From Microbacterium sp. NIBRBAC000506063 (lineage in GTDB: Bacteria; Actinomycetota; Actinomycetes; Actinomycetales; Microbacteriaceae): DNA of 64,000 bases. The notes under the pieces were generated by a model. It saw only the letters and a list, made by a program, of their open reading frames with translations, did not search any database and was not told the origin of the DNA. The stretch is from positions 1,488,001 to 1,552,000 of the forward strand of contig NZ_CP072876.1 of assembly GCF_017968845.1 (NCBI RefSeq). The letters run 5' to 3'. The first letter of the stretch is position 1, and each line of letters opens with the position of its first letter. Below, piece after piece: positions 36,533-47,937 of this stretch. Both the position numbers and the translations under genes were made by a program.

Positions 36533-37577
36533 GTGCACGGTGAATACAAGGTTCCTGGCGGAAAGCTCGTCGTCGTCGACCTCGAGGTGAGCGAGGGCGG
36601 ATCTCGCACTTCCGCCTCGCGGGCGACTTCTTCCTCGAACCCGATACGGCGCTCGACGACATCAACGCGGCCGTCGAGGGCCTTCCCGTCGAGACGGATG
36701 CCGCGGGCATCGCCGCCGCCGTGCGCGCCGCGCTCCCGGCGGGCGCCCAGCTGCTGGGCTTCTCGCCCGAGGCGGTCGGCACCGCGGTGCGCCGGGCGCT
36801 GGTCACCGCCCCGGGTGGAGCGACTTCGACTGGGAGATCGTGCACGAGAAGGCGATCGCGCCGCGTCTGCACCTGGCTCTCGACGAGGTGCTCACCACGC
36901 GGGTCGGCGACGGTCGACGTCGCCCGACCCTGCGCATCTGGGAGTGGGACGAATCCGCGGTCGTCATCGGCTCCTTCCAGTCGTATCGCAACGAGGTCGA
37001 CCCTGAGGGGCGGCCCGGCATGGCTTCGACGTCGTGCGGCGCATCTCCGGCGGCGGGCGATGCTGATGGGCGCCGGGCAGATCGTCACCTACTCGCTGTA
37101 CGTGCCGGCCGCCCTCGTGCAGGGGATGACCTTCGCCGACTCCTACGCGTTCCTCGACGACTGGGTGCTGCAGGCGCTGCGGGCGATCGGCGTCGAGGCC
37201 ACCTACCAGCCCTCAACGACATCGCCAGCCCCACCGGCAAGATCGGCGGCGCCGCGCAGAAGCGGCTCGCCAACGGCGGGGTGCTCCACCACGCCACGCT
37301 CGCCTACGACATGGACGGGCAAGAGATGACCGAGGTGCTGCGGATCGGGCGGGAAAAGCTGAGCGACAAGGGCACGGCATCCGCCGCCAAGCGCGTCGAT
37401 CCGCTCCGCAGCCAGACCGGCCTCAGCCGTGCCGAGATCATCGAGCGTTTCAAGGCCACCTTCCGCTCGCTCACCGGCGCCGAGGACGGCGCGGTCACCG
37501 CCGAGGAGTACGCCGACGCCGAGGAGCTCGTCGCGTCGAAGTTCTCCACCGACGCGTGGCTGCACCGCGTGCCGTGA
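36533..37577 (+). CDS. lplA: Lipoate-protein ligase A family protein
   Basis: About 349 residues; at least five lost bases make this one of the most damaged genes (for example near 36598, 36815, 37015, 37040 and 37210). A N-terminal accessory domain starts GEYKVPGGKLVVVDLEV, with DFFLEPDTALDDINAAVEGL. The ligase domain has RLHLALDEVLTTRV, TLRIWEWDESAVVIGSFQS, VVRRISGGRAML (lipoyl-AMP region), DIASPTGKIGGAAQKR (catalytic Lys) and VLHHATLAYDMD. Attaches lipoate or a related acyl group to carrier lysines. GTG start. Coupled by GTGA to the methyltransferase. Confidence 0.78.
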
Positions 37578-38464
37578 GCTCTCCGCCGCCAGCGGCCCAG
37601 CCCGCGCCGGGCGCCGTCACGATCATCGAGGGCGACAATCTTGCCGCCGCTGCGACGCTCGCCGACAGCTCCTTCACGCTCGTGTACCTCGACCCGCCGT
37701 TCAACACCGGTCGCGCGCAGGAGCGGCAGGTGGTGACGGTGCGGCGCACCTCGGCCGAGACCGCATCTGCAGGGAGGTGCGCCACGGCTTCCACGGGCAC
37801 GCCTATGAGCGGGTGCGGGGATGCTGCGCGCCTACGACGACCGCTTCGACGACTACGGCGCCTTCCTGCTGCCGCGCCTCGAGGAGGCCTGGCGGCTGCT
37901 CGCCGCCGACGGCACCCTGTACCTGCATCTCGACTACCGCGAGGCGCACTACGCCAAGGTCATGCTCGACGCGGTCTTCGGCCGCGACTCCTTCCTCAAC
38001 GAGATCATCTGGGCCTACGACTACGGCGGCAAGTCGCGCAAGCGCTGGCCGACCAAGCACGACACGATCCTCGTCTACGTCAAGGACCCGCGCGCGTACT
38101 TCTTCAACTCGGACGAGGTCGACCGCGAGCCCTACATGGCGCCCGGCCTCGTGACGATCGAGAAGGCCGAGCGGGGCAAACTCCCCACGGACGTCTGGTG
38201 GCACACGATCGTGCCGACGACGAGTCGCGAGAAGACGGGCTACCCGACGCAGAAGCCGGAGGGCATCCTCCGCCGGATCGTCCAGGCCTCCAGCCGCCCG
38301 GCGACCGTGTGCTGGACCTCTTCGCCGGCAGTGGTACCACCGGTGCGGTGGCGTCCGACCTCGGCCGCGACGCCGTGCTCGTCGACGACAATCCGGACGC
38401 CATCCGGATCATGAGCGAGCGGATGCCGCACGCCCAGGTGCGACGGGTGCCGACGACGCGGTGA
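37574..38464 (+). CDS. Orphan beta-class DNA methyltransferase (N6-A or N4-C)
   Basis: About 297 residues with three lost bases (two near 37760-37820, one near 38305). VYLDPPFNTG is catalytic motif IV near residue 37, and VLDLFAGSGTTGAVAS is motif I near residue 255. This order (IV before I) defines the beta class. GTLYLHLDYREAHYAKVMLD and the TGYPTQKPEGILRRIV segment are typical of site-specific DNA methyltransferases. No restriction endonuclease is adjacent. GTGA overlap with the lipoate ligase is unexpected for a DNA-modification gene. Confidence 0.8.
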   Translation: MSSPPPAAQPAPGAVTIIEGDNLAAAATLADSSFTLVYLDPPFNTGRAQERQVVTVRRTSAETASAGRCATASTGTPMSGCGDAARLRRPLRRLRRLPAAAPRGGLAAARRRRHPVPASRLPRGALRQGHARRGLRPRLLPQRDHLGLRLRRQVAQALADQARHDPRLRQGPARVLLQLGRGRPRALHGARPRDDREGRAGQTPHGRLVAHDRADDESREDGLPDAEAGGHPPPDRPGLQPPGDRVLDLFAGSGTTGAVASDLGRDAVLVDDNPDAIRIMSERMPHAQVRRVPTTR

Positions 38465-38491
38465 TCAGACCGGACACGATAGGTGATGGCT

Positions 38492-39998
38492 TCACCCGGC
38501 GAGGAGTGCGCGCACCTCGACGAAACCGTCGCTGATCGTGGACGTGACGTCATCGAACACCTGTATGGCGCCTTCCGTCGGCGTCCATCGCGGCCACCCC
38601 GGATCGCCCCGGCGGATCAGCCCCACGGCCCCGGTGTGCACCTCGTCGGCGAGATGCTGCGGAGGAGCGTCGCCGGCGATGTTCTCGACGCGCTCTTCGC
38701 CGAGGCAGTCGAAGAAGAACGGCACGTCGAGGCAGTGCACGGCTGAGCCGAAGCTCGGCGACGCCCAGGCGAAACGGTAGAGCCAGGTCGGTGCCGAACC
38801 GCGCGCTCGGGCGATCCGCACCACCAGCGTGCGGAACATGCGGTCGGTGATGTAGCGGCCGATGATCGCCGCGGTGCCCCTGCGGGCGACGTCACGATTG
38901 TCGCTGAGATAGGTGTGGCGCGTGTCTCGCTCGACGCCCATGCGGCCCAGCAGCCACTTCGCGGGGATGAAGCGCAGCTTGCCCTTGGCCGAGTCCAGCG
39001 CCATCGAGAACTCGTCATCGGTGGCGCCCAGCACGAGCGCCTTGTCGGCGCCGACTCCTGCCTCGAGCGATTCGAGGGTCGGCCGCGGCAGGAGTTCGCC
39101 GTCGACCATGGGTCCGAAAGCGAGACCATCGTCGATGAAGGAGCGCATCTGCGCCAGGGGCTGCTGTCGGAGGGCTTGGACACCGTGTCCTGCAGCTCTA
39201 GGATGCGTTCTTCGCTGAGCGTCGACAGCCCCTCGCGAGTGGCGGCGACGCCGGCGAGATCCGCCAGACGGCGCCCCAGCGCCTCCGCGCGCTCGGGTGC
39301 GACATCGGCCGTGGCGCCCGACACACTGTAGACCGCGTGGAAGAGGTGCTGCGCCGCCGGCATGCCCAGCAGCGTCAGCACAGCGCCGCCGCCGGCCGAC
39401 TGGCCCGCGATCGTCACACGCGAAGGGTCGCCGCCGAACGCGGCGATGTTGCGCTGCACCCACTCGAGCGCCGCCAGCCAATCGAGCACGCCCCGGTTGT
39501 GCGGGGCATCCTCGATGAAGCCGAAGCCGTCGAAGCCCAGACGATAGGAGATGCTGACGGTCACGACGCCATCACGGTTGAACGCCGCGCCGTCGTACCA
39601 GGGACTCGCGGGCGAGCCCGCGATGAAGCCGCCGCCGTGGATCCAGACGAGTACAGGCAGCGCGTTGTCCGTGCCGCCCGGCGTGGGCGTGAACACATTG
39701 ACGTTGAGCGTGGACTCGCCGGGAATCGACGGTTCGGGATCAGCGTCACCTCGCCCAACTGCTTGCGTTGAGGCGTCGGCGCGTGCGCGGCGGCGTCGCG
39801 CACACCCGACCATGCAGGGTGAGGCTGGGGCGCGGCGAAACGCAGCTCGCCGACGGGCGGCGCGGCGAACGGGATTCCGAGGAACGCTGCGGAGGCACCA
39901 CGCCAGCGTCCGCGCACACGACCGGTGTCGATCGTGACTTCGGGGTGGTCGGCGGCGGTCTCTGGTGTCGTGGGATGAGGGGACACGGTGTGGGACAT
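38492..39998 (-). CDS. Type-B carboxylesterase 1
   Basis: About 502 residues with two lost bases (near 39178 and 39745). [10 protein letters not shown] with [17 protein letters not shown] opens the family; [15 protein letters not shown] is the oxyanion hole, [18 protein letters not shown] the nucleophile Ser, [12 protein letters not shown] the acidic residue and [15 protein letters not shown] the His. Hydrolyses an ester or carbamate. Twelve bases after the MFS gene at 40011-41296, so uptake and hydrolysis are probably coupled. Confidence 0.85.
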
Positions 39999-40010
39999 GT
40001 GCGTGGCTTT

Positions 40011-41296
40011 CTACTTGACGCCCTTGATAGGACTGATGGCGACCCCGGCGAGTACGACGAAGACGATGCCGAAGATGAACAGCGCGGAGTACCCGCCGAA
40101 GTTGCTGATCAGGATGGCGGCGACGGCGGGGCTCAGTGCCTGGGGATATTGGTGGCGATGTTCAGGATGCCCAGATCCTTGCCGGCCGCTGAGCCGCCGC
40201 CCGGCAGCACCTCGGTCATGAGCGCGGTGTCGCACGCCATGTACAAGCCGAATCCGAGACCGAGCACGGTGCTCATCAGGATCATGCCGGTGAGGGTGGG
40301 CAGGATGAGGGGGATTGCGAAGGCCGCAGCCATGAACGCCGACGCCGCATAGATGAACACCTTGCGTCGACCGACCTTGTCGCTCCACCATCCACTGATC
40401 GAGATCGACAGGAGTGTGGTCACCATGCTCGCAATCGCGAGAACGGGCATGTGCGTGTTGGCCTCGGCGAGCCCGAACCCGAGGTAGTCGGTCAGAATAT
40501 AGAGCTGGAAGGCGAAGACGACGAAGTACCCGAGGATGAACAGGAATCGCGCGGCGAATGCCCAGGCGAAGTCAGGGTGCTGCTTCGGGCTGACCCAGAA
40601 GGATCTGAAGAACTGCGCCCAGTTGAAGGGAGGGATCCCCGCGTCCTTGCTGGACCAGTCACGGTTCAGGACGACGAACAGCAGGGTGACGACGAGGATC
40701 GTGATGCCGAAGGTCGTGTAGCCGATTCCGACGTTGTGGGCCAGTGCGCTGGCGAGAATGACGCCGACGGTACCGCCGACGCTCATGCCGATTCCCATCA
40801 TCGCGCTGGCGACGCCGCGACGGTTTCGGGGGAAGCGATCGGGGACCATCGCCGACATAGGGCCCTGGAGGGCGTTGAGCGACACCTGGATGATGACCCA
40901 GAAGATCGTGATCCACAGGATGGCCTCCAGTCCGCCGAGGCCGCACAGCAGCAGGCCCCCGACGGCGGCGCCGATGAGCATCCACGGCGCGCGCCGACCC
41001 AGACGTGACCGTGTGCGATCGCTGAAGGCGCCGACGAGAGGCTGGGCGAAGATCGTGAAGACGAACGACACCGTCGAGACGATAGCGAGGTTGCCGACCT
41101 TGTTCGCCTCGTCGATGAGTGCGACCTGATTGGGCAGCAGCACGGCGCCGAGACCGGCGTAGGTGGCAAAGAGCACCAGCGAGGTGATCGCGAGGCTCGG
41201 CAGCAGCCGGCGCGTGGCGGGAGGACTCTGCGGCGGGGCACCTGCCGTTGCGGCGGCCGAGGCGGTTGTTGAGGTGGACACGGTACTCCTCTTCAT
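40011..41296 (-). CDS. MFS transporter (uptake)
   Basis: About 428 residues with one lost base near 40143. Twelve membrane segments. SLVLFATYAGLGAVLLPNQVALID, VGAFSDRTRSRLGRRAPWMLIG (loop 2/3 motif, GPH-like), VASAMMGIGMSVGGTVG, and WWSDKVGRRKVFIYAASAF (loop 8/9). Probably imports a neutral or acidic organic compound for the adjacent esterase. Its promoter region carries an AGTTC-N7-GAACT palindrome. Confidence 0.8.
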
Positions 41297-41365
41297 TGAG
41301 CAATGGGGCGGCGAGGTCGAAAACCTAGTGCCATTAGGGTTATAGTATGCACTGTTCCTGCACTA

Positions 41366-41382
41366 AGTTCAACCCCTGAACT
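41366..41382. promoter_or_regulatory. AGTTC-N7-GAACT operator
   Basis: AGTTCAACCCCTGAACT, upstream of the MFS gene (minus) and PAP2 gene (plus). TTGAAC and TACTAT on the minus strand, 19 bp apart, may be the MFS promoter, with the palindrome over the -35. Same layout as the sites at 46998 and 54430. Confidence 0.6.
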
Positions 41383-41476
41383 ATGGGGCTCGGAGATAAG
41401 ACCTTGAGGGCACCCAGCGCAGGAATGCGTGCGGCGAAACGTTCGCACGCCACCCTTCGAACACAAGGACGTGCAT

Positions 41477-42174
41477 ATGTCGACAACGATCACATCGGCC
41501 CCATCAACAGGCCTCATCCCTTTCCCCTCCGCTCGGCCGTGACTTGGGGCACGGCGGCGGGAGCGGTGATCATCGCCCTGTTCCTGTCTGTGCTGGCCAA
41601 TCCCGCCACCCCGTGGTTCGTCGCGGTCGATACGGCGTGGCACGCGTGGGTCGTCTCGTTGCGCACCGATGCACTGACCGCCTTCGAGATCGGCGTCGAC
41701 ATCGCCACCGGCGGACCCGTCGGCGGCAGCGTGCTCATGATCGTTCCCCTCGCCGTGCTACTGGTGCTGCGGCGCTGGTGGGCGGCGCTGTACTACGGCC
41801 TCGGTGTGCTGCTCGCCGGGACGCTCAGTCAGATCGCCAAGCACCTGGTCGCGCGGGAACGCCCGCTCGACGGTCTCTGGCACGTCGACTTCGGCTCGTT
41901 CCCCTCGGGACACATGACGACCTTCACCTTCTTCATCGTCGCGATGTGGGTGCTCCTCCCGCGCAGGTGGGCGGTCATCGCCGGTAGCGTTCTCCTTGTG
42001 CACGAAGTCTTCAACCGCACCTATCTGGGTGCCCATTGGCTCTCCGACACGGTCGCCGGGCTCGCACTGGGCGCCGCGGTCGCGCTGCTGCTCTGGGCGG
42101 CTTTCGCGCGCAGGATCGCCCGTCAGCCTCGCCCCAAGATGCAGCCCGCCGACGCGGAAGGCGCTCGCGCATGA
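41477..42174 (+). CDS. PAP2-family phosphatase
   Basis: About 232 residues if the ATG at 41477, preceded by AAGGA, is the start and one C is restored near 41525; a longer upstream frame lacks an RBS. Six membrane segments with the phosphatase signature: KHLVARERP, SFPSGHMTTFTF and NRTYLGAHWLSDTVAG (catalytic His residues). Dephosphorylates lipid phosphates at the membrane. Overlaps the next hydrolase gene (ATGA). Confidence 0.85.
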
Positions 42175-42878
42175 AGCTCGAGACCCGCGAATGGGGATCG
42201 GGTGACCGTGTCGCGGTACTCATCCATGGCGTGATGTCGGACTCGCGCAACTGGCGCCGGGTCGGACCGGCCCTCGCCGAGGACGGATATCGGGTCATCG
42301 CGGTCGACCTGCGAGGACACGGTCGTACGGGGCATGCCGAAAGCTACACGCTGGCGGAGATCGCGGCGGATGTGGCCGAGACCGTGCCCTCCGCACCCCG
42401 CCTCGTGATGGGCCATTCGCTCGGCGGGCTGGTCATCCCGCATATCCTCGATGCGCTCGCGCCCGAACGAGCGATCTATGTGGATCCGCCTTTCCACTTT
42501 CGAGGGCTGCCGCTTCGACTGCGGGTGATGTTCACGCTGTTCCGCACCGGGCTCTTCCGCGTGACGCCGGAGAAGCTCGCGAAGATGAACCCCCAGTGGG
42601 AGGCAGAGGACATCGAGGCGGAGATCGACAACTTCAGAATCTTCGACTCGCGCATCCTGCGTGTCGTGCTGAAGAACCCGCAATGGCACCTGCCGCCGTC
42701 GGCCGCGAGCATCCCCTCTCTCATGGTGCTCGCAGACAACTCACTGGCCGTGCTCCCCGAGATGCGTGCGCACCTCGAGGGCATTGGATACGAGTTCCGT
42801 GTCGTGAAGGGCGCCGGTCACACGGTGAACCGTGACGACTTCGACGGTTTCATGGACGCCCTGAGCGGCTGGATCTAG
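42171..42878 (+). CDS. Alpha/beta hydrolase
   Basis: Intact, 235 residues. VAVLIHGVMSDSRNWRRVG (oxyanion), IAVDLRGHGRTG, RLVMGHSLGGLVIPHIL (nucleophile GHSLGG), the acid in MVLADNSLAVL, and KGAGHTVNRDDF (His). The cap has FHFRGLPLRLRVMF. Substrate unknown; coupled to PAP2. Confidence 0.8.
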   Translation: MKLETREWGSGDRVAVLIHGVMSDSRNWRRVGPALAEDGYRVIAVDLRGHGRTGHAESYTLAEIAADVAETVPSAPRLVMGHSLGGLVIPHILDALAPERAIYVDPPFHFRGLPLRLRVMFTLFRTGLFRVTPEKLAKMNPQWEAEDIEAEIDNFRIFDSRILRVVLKNPQWHLPPSAASIPSLMVLADNSLAVLPEMRAHLEGIGYEFRVVKGAGHTVNRDDFDGFMDALSGWI

Positions 42879-42891
42879 ACGCCAGCTCAGA

Positions 42892-42925
42892 AATGGGGCG
42901 GAATCCATCGGGATTCCGCCCCATT
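42892..42925. terminator. Bidirectional terminator hairpin
   Basis: Perfect 15-bp stem (AATGGGGCGGAATCC and its complement) with ATCG loop, exactly between the convergent hydrolase and aryl-CoA hydroxylase genes; A and T residues at the outer ends resemble intrinsic terminators. Confidence 0.85.
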
Positions 42926-42950
42926 CGCGGTGCTCATCGCTTCGCGGTGC

Positions 42951-45323
42951 TCACCGATAGGCCAGAGCGGGCTGCCACCGAACATGCGTCGGATCGGCGG
43001 TGGTCTCCGACTCGGCATGCAACTGAAGCCGGGGCCGGACGGCCTCGGTGCGTGACGAGGGGGCTTGCGTCGCCCCGCTCGGAACGGGAGGGGCCAGTCT
43101 GCTCCCGCGCCGGTGTACTCCTGCTCGGCGGCGGCGTGGAGAGTCCACTGCGGATCGTAGAGATGGCCCCGACCGAGCGCGCAGAGATCGGCCCGCCCGG
43201 CCAGGATGATGGAATTGACGTCGTCGTAGGACGAGATCGCCCCGACGGCGATCACCGAGACGCCCGCGTGCCGGGCGACCTCGTTTCGGATGCGATCGGC
43301 GAACGGCGTCTGATAAGAGCGACCGTATCGGGGGCGCTCGCGGGAATCGACCTGCCCCGAGGACACGTCGATGGCCTGTGCACCGTGCGCGATGAAGGCA
43401 CGCGCGATCTCGACGGCGTCGTCGACGGTGTTGCCACCCTGCACCCAGTCGTCGGCGGACAGGCGGACGGTCAGCGGGCGGTCCGAGGGCCAGGCTTCCT
43501 TCACCGCGTCGAAGATCTCCAGTGGGTACCGAAGTCGATTCTCGAGGCTTCCGCCGTACTCGTCGTCACGCTGATTCGACAGCGGCGACAGGAAGGACGA
43601 CAGCAGGTAGCCGTGGGCGCAGTGCAGCTCGAGCAGGTCGAACCCTGCCTCTGCACCGCGCTGTGCCGCGCTCACGAACTCTTCTCGAATGCGCGTCATC
43701 TCTTCGCGCGAGATCTCTCGCGGTACCGCGCTGCGGGGTGAGTATGCGAGGGCCGAGGGGCCCACCGGCTCCCACGCCCCAGAGGGCAGGGGTTCGTCGA
43801 TGCCCTCCCACATGGCCCGCGTCGACCCCTTGCGGCCGGAGTGGCCCAGCTGCAGCCCCACCGCCGCCGTCGATCGGGAATGGACGAAGTCGGTGATCTG
43901 CGACCAGCTCTCGCGCTGCTCGTCGGTGTAGAGGCCGGTGCATCCCGGCGTGATCCTGCCGGTCTCCGACACGCACACCATCTCGGTCATCACCAGGCCG
44001 GCACCGCCGAGCGCCTTGGAGCCGAGATGCACCAGATGGAAGTCACCCGGCACGCCGTCCGTGGCAGAGTACATGTCCATGGGCGAGACGACGATGCGGT
44101 TCTTCAGCCGGAGGGATCCGATCTCGACGGGTTGGAACATCGCGGGGCGGTGCCTTCGGCGCCCTGCCGGGCGGCGAAGTCGTGGTCCACCAGCGCGGTG
44201 AACTTCGGATCGCGAAGCTTGAGGTTCTCATAGGTGATGCGGCGGCTTCGCGTGAGCAGGTTGAAGCAGAACTCGATGTCTCCCTGCTCGCGGTACTGCG
44301 CGATGTTCTCGAACCATTCCAGACTTGCCTGCGCCGCACGCTGGGTGGATTCGACGACGGGCCTGCGTTCGCGTTCGTACGCGGACAGCGCGGTGTCGAC
44401 AGCATCGTTCTCGGCGAGGCAGGCTGCCAGGGCGAGCGCGTCCTCCATCGCCAGCTTGGTGCCGGAACCGATGGAGAAGTGTGCCGTGTGTGCCGCGTCG
44501 CCCAGCAGCACGATGTTGCCGTCGTGCCAGCGTTCGTTGCGCACCGTGATGAAGTTGAGCCACTTCGAGTTGTTGGCGAAGATCTCATGATCGCCGAGTT
44601 CGTCGTCGAAGAGCGTCCGGATCTTGGCGATCGCCTCTTCATCGCTCTCGCCCGGCACGAACACGCGGTCCTCGGTCGAGTCGAATCCGGCGCTTCGCCA
44701 CGTCTCGGGAGACATCTCGACGATGAACGTGCTTCCCTCGGCCGAGTACGGATAACCGTGCACCTGCATGACTCCGTGCGGCGTCTCTTTCACGATGAAG
44801 GTGAACGCCTCGAACACACGGTCGGTTCCCAGCCACATGTATTTCGACGCGCGGCGGTCGAGCGAGGGCGCGAACACCTCCGCGGAACGCTGGCGGATGG
44901 CGGAGTTGGCGCCGTCCGAGGCGACGACCAGGTCGTACTCTCGCCTGAGCTCCTCGACATCGGGGCAAGCGTCTGGAAGTGGACGAGGACGCCGAGTTGC
45001 CGGCATCGCTCCTGCAGAACGCGCAGCAGCTCCTTCCGGCTCATCGCCGCGAAGCCCTGGCCGCCGATCGTGTGAGTGCGACCGCGGAAGGTGATGTCGA
45101 TGTCGGTCCAGCGGGCGAACTGCTCGGCCATGCGTCCCGCGACGACGGTGTCGGCGTTCTCGATGCCGCCCAGCGTCTCGTCGCTGAAGACGACCCCGAA
45201 ACCGAACGTGTCATCTGCCGCGTTGCGTTCCCACACGGTGACTTCGCGTGCGGGATCCAACTGCTTGGCGAGTGCGGCGAAGTACAGGCCTCCAGGGCCT
45301 CCTCCGACGACGGCGATCTTCAT
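42951..45323 (-). CDS. Bifunctional aryl-CoA hydroxylase: FAD monooxygenase fused to an Old-Yellow-Enzyme domain
   Basis: About 791 residues with three lost bases (near 44965, 44130 and 43065). Residues 1-400: class-A flavoprotein monooxygenase with KIAVVGGGPGGLYFAALAK (FAD), the DG motif DLVVASDGANSAIR and GDAAHTAHFSIGSGTKLAMEDA. Residues 405-760: OYE domain with FQPVEIGSLRLKNRIVVSPM, LQLGHSGRKG, FDLLELHCAHGYLLSSFLSP, YGGSLENRLRYPLEIFDAV and GRADLCALGRGHLYDPQ. This fusion is known from salicylyl-CoA 5-hydroxylase and 2-aminobenzoyl-CoA monooxygenase/reductase. One base downstream of the aryl-CoA ligase gene, so it acts on that CoA ester. Salicylyl versus anthraniloyl cannot be settled from sequence by eye. 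Confidence 0.85.
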
Positions 45324-45324
45324 G

Positions 45325-46958
45325 TCAGTGACCTCCTCTGGCGGCGGGAGCCGCCTCGAACTGTTCGGCGAGCCGGAAGCGCTGCAGCTTTCCGCTCGGA
45401 TTCCTCGGCAACGTCGAGACGAAGTGGATCTCGCGCGGGTATTTGTAGGGAGCGATCTGCGTCTTCACGAAGTCCTTCAGCTCCGCGCGGAGGTCGTCGC
45501 CGGGCTTTGCGTCGTCGGTCAGCACGAGGAACGCGCACACGATGCTGCCTCGCTCCGGATCGGGCTTGCCGATGACGGCGCTCTCGACGACGGCGGGTGG
45601 GCGTTGAGTGCGCCCTCGACCTCGGGGGCGCCGATGTTGATCCCGGAACTGACGATCATGTCGTCGGTACGGCCGCGGTACCAAAAGCGTCCGTCTTCGT
45701 CCTGGACGACCATGTCGCCGGTGACGTTCCAGCCGCCCTGCACGTACTGAGGCTGGCGGTCGCCGTTCAGGTAGCGGCAGCCGGTCGGCCCGGCGACGGC
45801 GAGGCGACCGATCGTGCCTCGCTCCACCTCGTCGCCGGCGTCATCGAGGACGGCGGCGCGGTACCCGGGCACGGGTGTGCCGAGCGCACCCGGTGCGAGA
45901 TCGTCGTCGCGCGTCGAGACGAAGATGTGCAACAACTCCGTGGCGCCGATACCGTTCAGCAGCTGCACGCCGGAGGAGGAGTGCACCTCGTGCCAGAGGT
46001 CTGCGGGGAGGTTCTCCCCGCAGACACGCCCAGTCGCAGCGTCGAGAGCTTGGCCGCGTTGCCCTCGCGGAGGATTGTTCGATACGCCGTCGGGGCGGTG
46101 AACAGGATGGTCGCGCCGGCTTCGTGGCTGAGCTCGGCCAGCTCGCTCGGGGTCGTGCGTTCGGTCAGAAGCGAGCGCGCGCCGGCACGCAGGGGAAAGA
46201 TCACGAGCCCGCCCAGCCCGAAGGTGAAGGCGAGCGGGGGCGAGCCGGAGAAGACGTCGTCGGGTGTCGGCCGGAGCACGTGCTGCGAGTACGTGTCGGC
46301 GATGGCCAGGATGTCGCGATGAAAGTGCATGGTGATCTTGGGGTGCCCGTGGAACCCGAGGTCGGACACAGGAGCGCGACATCGTCGGCGGACGTGGCGA
46401 CGTTCGCGAAGTCATCGCTCTTGCCGGCCATCAGCCGGGCAAGTTCACCGCCTTCTGCGGGATCGAAGGCGACCACGGTCAGGTCGCCGGCGACCGCGTC
46501 GAGATCGGTGCGAACGCGCACATCGCACAACGCGAGACGAGGGGAGGTGAGCTCGATGATCGATGTGACCTCGGACCCTCGGAGCACGGGCATGGTCGTG
46601 ACGGCCACGGCTCCCACCTTGAGCACGGCCAGCCAGCAGGCGACCAGCCACGGATTGTTGGGGGAGCGCAGCAGGATGCGGTTGCCCGGCACGATCCCGC
46701 AGTCGTCCCTGAGCACCTGCGCGATCCTGTTCGCGCGGGCGAGCAGTTCGCCGTAGGTCAGGCTGACGCCGTCGGGGTGAGAAGACAGGGGCGATCTGGT
46801 CCGAACCGCGCGCTGGAGTCATCGATGAGTGCGGCAGCGGCATTGAGCTGCGGCGGATGCGGGAGCGCGGGGAGCGTGAACTCGAGGTCGGGCCACTGTT
46901 CGCGCTCGGGCAGCGCCTGCCGAGGGAACTCGTCCACGTGTGCGGAGGTGTGGAGCAC
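45325..46958 (-). CDS. Aryl-CoA ligase (benzoate/2-aminobenzoate-CoA ligase family)
   Basis: About 545 residues with four lost bases (near 46785, 46360, 46040 and 45597). GTG 46958 is chosen because GAGAGGAG lies 8 bases upstream; an ATG at 46985 is possible. SLTYGELLARANRIAQVL, ILLRSPNNPWLVACWLAVL, LCPTSGSTGTPR (ATP loop), LLNGIGATELLHIF, GWNVTGDMVVQDEDGRFWYRGRTDDMI and the C-terminal catalytic Lys in LPRNPSGKLQRF define it. Activates a substituted benzoate to its CoA ester for the hydroxylase that follows after one base. Two palindromes precede it. Confidence 0.85.
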
Positions 46959-46997
46959 GAGCGAACTCCTCTCTTTCTGCCGCATCGTCGCGACGTT

Positions 46998-47014
46998 AGT
47001 TTAACGGTTGAAGT
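46998..47014. promoter_or_regulatory. AGTTC-N7-GAACT-like operator upstream of the aryl-CoA ligase
   Basis: AGTTTAACGGTTGAAGT matches the 41366 and 54430 sites at 8 of 10 arm positions with the same 7-base spacer that starts AA and ends in T-like bases. Lies 40 bases before the ligase start. Confidence 0.45.
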
Positions 47015-47031
47015 ATGAAGTTAGCAATCAA

Positions 47032-47043
47032 TGACGTCCGTCA
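47032..47043. promoter_or_regulatory. TGACGNNCGTCA palindrome
   Basis: TGACGTCCGTCA, in the 98-base gap between the thioesterase gene and the aryl-CoA ligase. The same palindrome occurs at 54315 and, with one change, at 51467. Confidence 0.45.
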
Positions 47044-47056
47044 CAAGAACAGCATG

Positions 47057-47937
47057 TTACGACTGTGTGTCGTCCGGCCGCCAGCGGACCATGCCCTCCT
47101 GGGCGACGGTCGCGAGGTGTCTGCCGCTGTGATCGAAGAAGCGACCCAGGGTGAGCCCTCGGTTGCTGCGTGCGGAAAGCCCCTCCTGCGCGTAGAGGAC
47201 CCAATCGTTGAGACTTCCATCGCGATGGAACCACATGGCGTGGTCGAGGCTCGCCGTCGTCAGGCGCGGATCCGACCAGGCGTAACCGTGGGCGCGAAGG
47301 ATCGGCTCGAGAATCGTGTAGTCGCAGACGTAGGCGAGGGCGGTGCGCTGCAGCGCGGCATCGTCGGGGAGTGCGTCGAATGCGCGCACCCACACTCCCT
47401 GGCTCGGAACGCGCTCGTCGGCCACGTCCACATAGATCGGTGACGGCACATGGCGCATGTCGAAACTTCGGCCATGCGACCAATAGTGCGCAGCGGCCGA
47501 ATCGATCCCGGAGAGCGCCTCTGCGGCGCTCGGGAGAGATTCGGGGTCCGGGACGTCCGCCGGTGACGCGCTGCCGAAATCCTCGCCCTCCTCCTCGACC
47601 TGGAACGAGGCCTGGGCGGAGAAGACCGCCTTGTCGTATTGGTACCCGACCACCGCGCGGTTCGAGTACCCGCGACCGTCTCGTACCCGCTCCACGTCGT
47701 AGCGGATGGGGACCCCGACATCGGCGGGGCGCAGGAAGTAGCCATGAATCGAGTGGATCGATCGATCAGGCTCCACGGTCCGCGAGGCCGCCGCCAGTGC
47801 CTGAGCGACAAGATCGCCCCGTACGCCTTCGGCCAGGGCACGTACTGGGGAACGGCGATGAAGGCGTCGCGAGACGTCGCTGGATCGGTCGCCGTCATCG
47901 ACGTCGCGGCGCGAAAGACGTCACTCGAGGCGTTCAT
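47057..47937 (-). CDS. tesB: TesB-type acyl-CoA thioesterase II
   Basis: About 293 residues with one G lost near 47810. Double hotdog: N-terminal half has FIAVPQYVPWPKAYGGDLVAQAL (family signature, in two pieces around the break), IHSIHGYFLRPADVGVPIRYDVERVRDG, and QASFQVEEEG. The C-terminal half has ALAYVCDYTILEP (catalytic Asp), TASLDHAMWFHRDGSLNDWVLY and GRFFDHSGRHLATVAQEGMVR (Gln). In this operon it most likely releases the hydroxylated aryl acid (for example gentisate) from CoA. Confidence 0.88.

Noticed and set aside
42951..46958. Naming the ligase and hydroxylase as salicylate-specific sdg genes
   Set aside because: The same fusion architecture serves salicylyl-CoA and 2-aminobenzoyl-CoA; specificity cannot be read by eye.
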